Part shown: positions 5,747 through 7,267 of the stretch, piece after piece
Layout: each line of letters begins with the position of its first letter
How positions within the stretch are numbered: the stretch's first letter is position 1
Source: Firmicutes bacterium UBA7523
GTDB taxonomy: Bacteria; Bacillota; Dethiobacteria; Dethiobacterales; Dethiobacteraceae
NCBI GenBank assembly: GCA_002479415.1
Contig: DLMZ01000045.1
Location: forward strand, 32,832 to 40,098
Length of the DNA stretch: 7,267 nt
Reading direction: 5' to 3'
Notes under the pieces: generated by a model
What the model saw: the letters and a program-made list of their open reading frames with translations, nothing else
Databases searched by the model: none
What the model was told of the DNA's origin: nothing
Translations under genes and position numbers: made by a program

Positions 5747-6425
5747 TCGTAATATATTGTTGCCGCTTGAAGCGCCACAGATGTTTTCCCTGTACTATAA
5801 CTTATTAATAGCGGGAAACGAAAAGTGTAATTTGACAAGAATTACTAACCCAAAAGAAACTTTAATAAAACATTTCTTTGATTCACTGCAGCTCTTGACC
5901 TGGAGCCCTAATCCCCCAGGTCCTATACTTGATGTGGGAAGCGGTGCGGGGTTTCCCGCTATTCCATTAAAAATAGCTCGACCGGAAATTCCCATAGTTA
6001 TGATTGATTCTTCAAAAAAGCGAGTTGATTTTCTAAACGAAAGCGGTGCAGCGTTGGGCTTGAAAGATTTTACTGCTCTTCACGGCCGTGCCGAAAACAT
6101 AGCTCGTTTGCCTGAGTTTCGTGATAAATTCAGTTTGGTAGTGTCGCGGGCGGTAGCCCGCTTGCCTCTGCTCCTAGAGCTGTGTATTCCGTTTGTGGCA
6201 CCCCATTCTTTCTTTGTTTCTTATAAAGGGCCTGAAGCGGAGCAAGAGAGGTTGGAATCGTCAATTGCGCTGAAAGAGCTTCATAGCCGCCTGGAAAAAA
6301 GCATGAACTATATTCTTCCTGACAATATGGGAGAAAGAACATTGTTGGTTTTTTATAAAGACGGAATGACTCCGGCCAGATATCCGCGAAAAGCAGGCAT
6401 TCCTGAAAAAAGACCGCTATCATAA
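5715..6425 (+). CDS. rsmG: 16S rRNA (guanine-527 N7)-methyltransferase RsmG (GidB)
   Basis: RsmG uses S-adenosylmethionine to methylate G527 (E. coli numbering) of 16S rRNA at N7; loss of the enzyme in other bacteria gives low-level streptomycin resistance. From the ATG at 5715 it has 236 residues, the normal size. The family start NEKCNLTRI (35-43) and KHFFDSL (52-58) precede the SAM-binding motif LDVGSGAGFPAIPLKI (72-87). Then come an acidic ribose-contacting position (MIDSSKKRVDFL, 96-107), SRAVARL (144-150) and the C-terminal YPRKAGIPEKRPL (223-235) typical of the family. It overlaps mnmG by 32 nt, so coupled translation is likely. Its stop codon lies inside the left arm of the terminator at 6422-6460. 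The mnmE-mnmG-rsmG order is conserved in Bacillota. Confidence 0.96.
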   Translation: MWSRLITLCADRNILLPLEAPQMFSLYYNLLIAGNEKCNLTRITNPKETLIKHFFDSLQLLTWSPNPPGPILDVGSGAGFPAIPLKIARPEIPIVMIDSSKKRVDFLNESGAALGLKDFTALHGRAENIARLPEFRDKFSLVVSRAVARLPLLLELCIPFVAPHSFFVSYKGPEAEQERLESSIALKELHSRLEKSMNYILPDNMGERTLLVFYKDGMTPARYPRKAGIPEKRPLS

Positions 6426-6460
6426 AAGCGCGCTGTTAGGCGTGCTTTTATTTATTTTTT
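6422..6460 (+). terminator. Rho-independent terminator after rsmG
   Basis: ATAAAAGCGCGC (6422-6433) pairs with GCGTGCTTTTAT (6440-6451) as a 12-bp stem with one G-U wobble and the 6-nt loop TGTTAG. A T-rich tract follows, ending in six Ts (6455-6460). The rsmG stop codon (6423-6425) is part of the stem. It closes the mnmE-mnmG-rsmG unit and separates it from noc. Confidence 0.92.
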
Positions 6461-6521
6461 CTTAAGTAATTAACTAAATGGCAGGATATACCTATGAAAT
6501 GTCGAAAGATAATTATAGTAT

Positions 6522-6540
6522 AGGAGGTTAGATTGGAGGA
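6522..6540 (+). promoter_or_regulatory. Tandem ribosome binding sites before noc
   Basis: There are two Shine-Dalgarno sequences, AGGAGG (6522-6527) and GGAGGA (6535-6540). The second lies 6 nt before the noc ATG and suffices for it. The first lies 5 nt before a TTG (6533) that would open a five-codon frame ending in a TGA overlapping the noc ATG. An in-frame TAG (6544-6546) immediately before the noc ATG rules out any earlier noc start. I could not assign a convincing promoter in 6461-6520. Confidence 0.65.
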
Positions 6541-6546
6541 ATATAG

Positions 6547-7236
6547 ATGAGCGATGCTTGGAAAACCCTTATAAATGTTGGAGAAAGCGATATCGATCAT
6601 GGAGAAGTACAGCGTATTTTAATTAATAATATTCGACCCAATCCTTTTCAGCCACGCAAAAGTTTTGATGCAGTGAAAATCGAGGAGTTAGCTCAGTCAG
6701 TGCGAACATATGGGCTTTTGCAGCCGATTTTAGTCAGAAGAGATAAGAATGGACAATTCCAGTTAATTGCTGGTGAGCGACGGCTTAAGGCATGTAAGTC
6801 TTTAGAGTGGACTCATATACCGGCAGTAATTAAGGATTTGTCGGATAGTGCAATGGCTACAATTGCACTAATTGAAAACTTGCAAAGAGAGGATTTAAAT
6901 TTTATCGAAGAAGCCGAAGGCTATGGCAGATTATTAGAGGAGTTTGGTTTGACACAGGAGGTTTTGGCGCAAAGGCTAGGTAAATCTCAATCAACCATCG
7001 CCAATAAACTTAGGTTGCTAAAGCTGCCTTGTCGCGTTAAAGAACTGCTATTATCTCAAGATTTGTCAGAGCGACATGCCAGGGCTCTTCTACGACTGCC
7101 TGATGAAGATATGCAGATAAAAGTCGTTAATGAGATATGTAATCTCGGCTATACTGTGAAGCAAACGGAAAAGAGGGTAGATGAGATTGTTGACAGTGGA
7201 GTTGATGTTCCGGCAGCTAAGGACCGAAAAAAGTAA
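6547..7236 (+). CDS. noc: Nucleoid occlusion protein Noc (ParB family), frame ends early
   Basis: Noc is a ParB-like, CTP-dependent DNA clamp that binds the chromosome and keeps the division septum from closing over the nucleoid. The 229 residues include a short N-terminal segment with a possible amphipathic patch (AWKTLINVG, 4-12) and the ParB CTP-binding domain with NPFQPRKSF (32-40), GERRLKA (76-82) and ENLQREDLN (110-118). The helix-turn-helix with LAQRLGKSQSTIANKLRLLK (140-159) is closer to Noc than to Spo0J/ParB. VKQTEKRV (204-211) leads into the usual linker. Family members usually have about 280 residues, ending in a dimerisation domain absent here: TAA TAA follows directly after A_AAA_AAG. 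The -1 frame resumes as VIIRDIRIFLN, matching the start of that domain, so the full gene may run on past the window. Position after rsmG also fits noc. Confidence 0.88.
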   Translation: MSDAWKTLINVGESDIDHGEVQRILINNIRPNPFQPRKSFDAVKIEELAQSVRTYGLLQPILVRRDKNGQFQLIAGERRLKACKSLEWTHIPAVIKDLSDSAMATIALIENLQREDLNFIEEAEGYGRLLEEFGLTQEVLAQRLGKSQSTIANKLRLLKLPCRVKELLLSQDLSERHARALLRLPDEDMQIKVVNEICNLGYTVKQTEKRVDEIVDSGVDVPAAKDRKK

Positions 7237-7267
7237 TAATTAGAGATATACGAATATTTCTTAATAC
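7227..7267 (+). other. A_AAA_AAG slippery heptamer and -1 frame continuation of noc
   Basis: The noc frame reads CGA AAA AAG TAA, so A7227-G7233 is A_AAA_AAG, the heptamer of the well-known dnaX type, in the correct phase. After a -1 shift reading goes on as GTA ATA ATT AGA GAT and so on, giving VIIRDIRIFLN with no stop before the window ends. This resembles the start of the Noc C-terminal domain; from memory, Bacillus Noc has a run like RRKAFSRDTRIAMN at this place, after its own VKQTE segment. AAGGA (7219-7223) lies 3 nt upstream of the heptamer, closer than the spacing known to stimulate -1 shifts in dnaX. No stable downstream stem is visible in the remaining 34 nt. Frameshifting is not proven; a missing A would look the same. 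Confidence 0.7.

Noticed and set aside
6478..6531. A 17-codon open frame between rsmG and noc, starting at ATG 6478.
   Set aside because: It has no Shine-Dalgarno sequence, starts just after a terminator and resembles nothing I recognise.

Overview
This window is the classic origin-proximal gene block of a low-GC Gram-positive bacterium (Bacillota). The order rpmH - rnpA - yidD - yidC - jag - mnmE - mnmG - rsmG - noc, all on the + strand, is the one seen beside oriC in Bacillus and Clostridia. AT-rich intergenic DNA, Shine-Dalgarno sequences close to AGGAGG, GTG and TTG starts, and a YidC without a lipoprotein signal peptide suggest a clostridial rather than a bacillar lineage. The genus cannot be named from the sequence alone.

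Layout. Positions 1-205 hold no gene; they carry several DnaA-box-like 9-mers, fitting the stretch between rpmH and a dnaA that would lie divergently to the left, outside the window. A fully consensus SigA promoter (206-234) then drives rpmH (293-427, ribosomal protein L34), rnpA (443-805, RNase P protein), yidD (805-1014), yidC (1077-1742, membrane insertase) and jag/khpB (1739-2359, RNA-binding protein). A Rho-independent terminator follows (2375-2405). Next come mnmE (2419-3804) and mnmG (3827-5746), the two halves of the tRNA wobble-uridine modification enzyme, and rsmG (5715-6425, 16S rRNA m7G methyltransferase), closed by a second terminator (6422-6460). The last gene is noc (6547-7236), a ParB-family nucleoid occlusion protein.

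The genes serve translation (L34, RNase P, tRNA and rRNA modification), membrane-protein insertion (YidD, YidC) and chromosome organisation (DnaA boxes, Noc), a common grouping next to the origin.

Most of the window is ordinary core genome, but some points stand out. (1) noc stops early, at the exact site of an A_AAA_AAG heptamer, and the -1 frame beyond it resumes a recognisable Noc/ParB C-terminal domain. This could be a programmed frameshift, transcriptional slippage, a phase-variable tract, a real mutation or an assembly error. (2) yidD contains a perfect 17-bp inverted repeat in its conserved 3' coding part. (3) The terminator between jag and mnmE sits so close to the mnmE ribosome binding site that mnmE-mnmG-rsmG expression seems to require readthrough, so it may act as an attenuator. 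I found no mobile element, CRISPR array, tRNA or rRNA gene and no unfamiliar gene.
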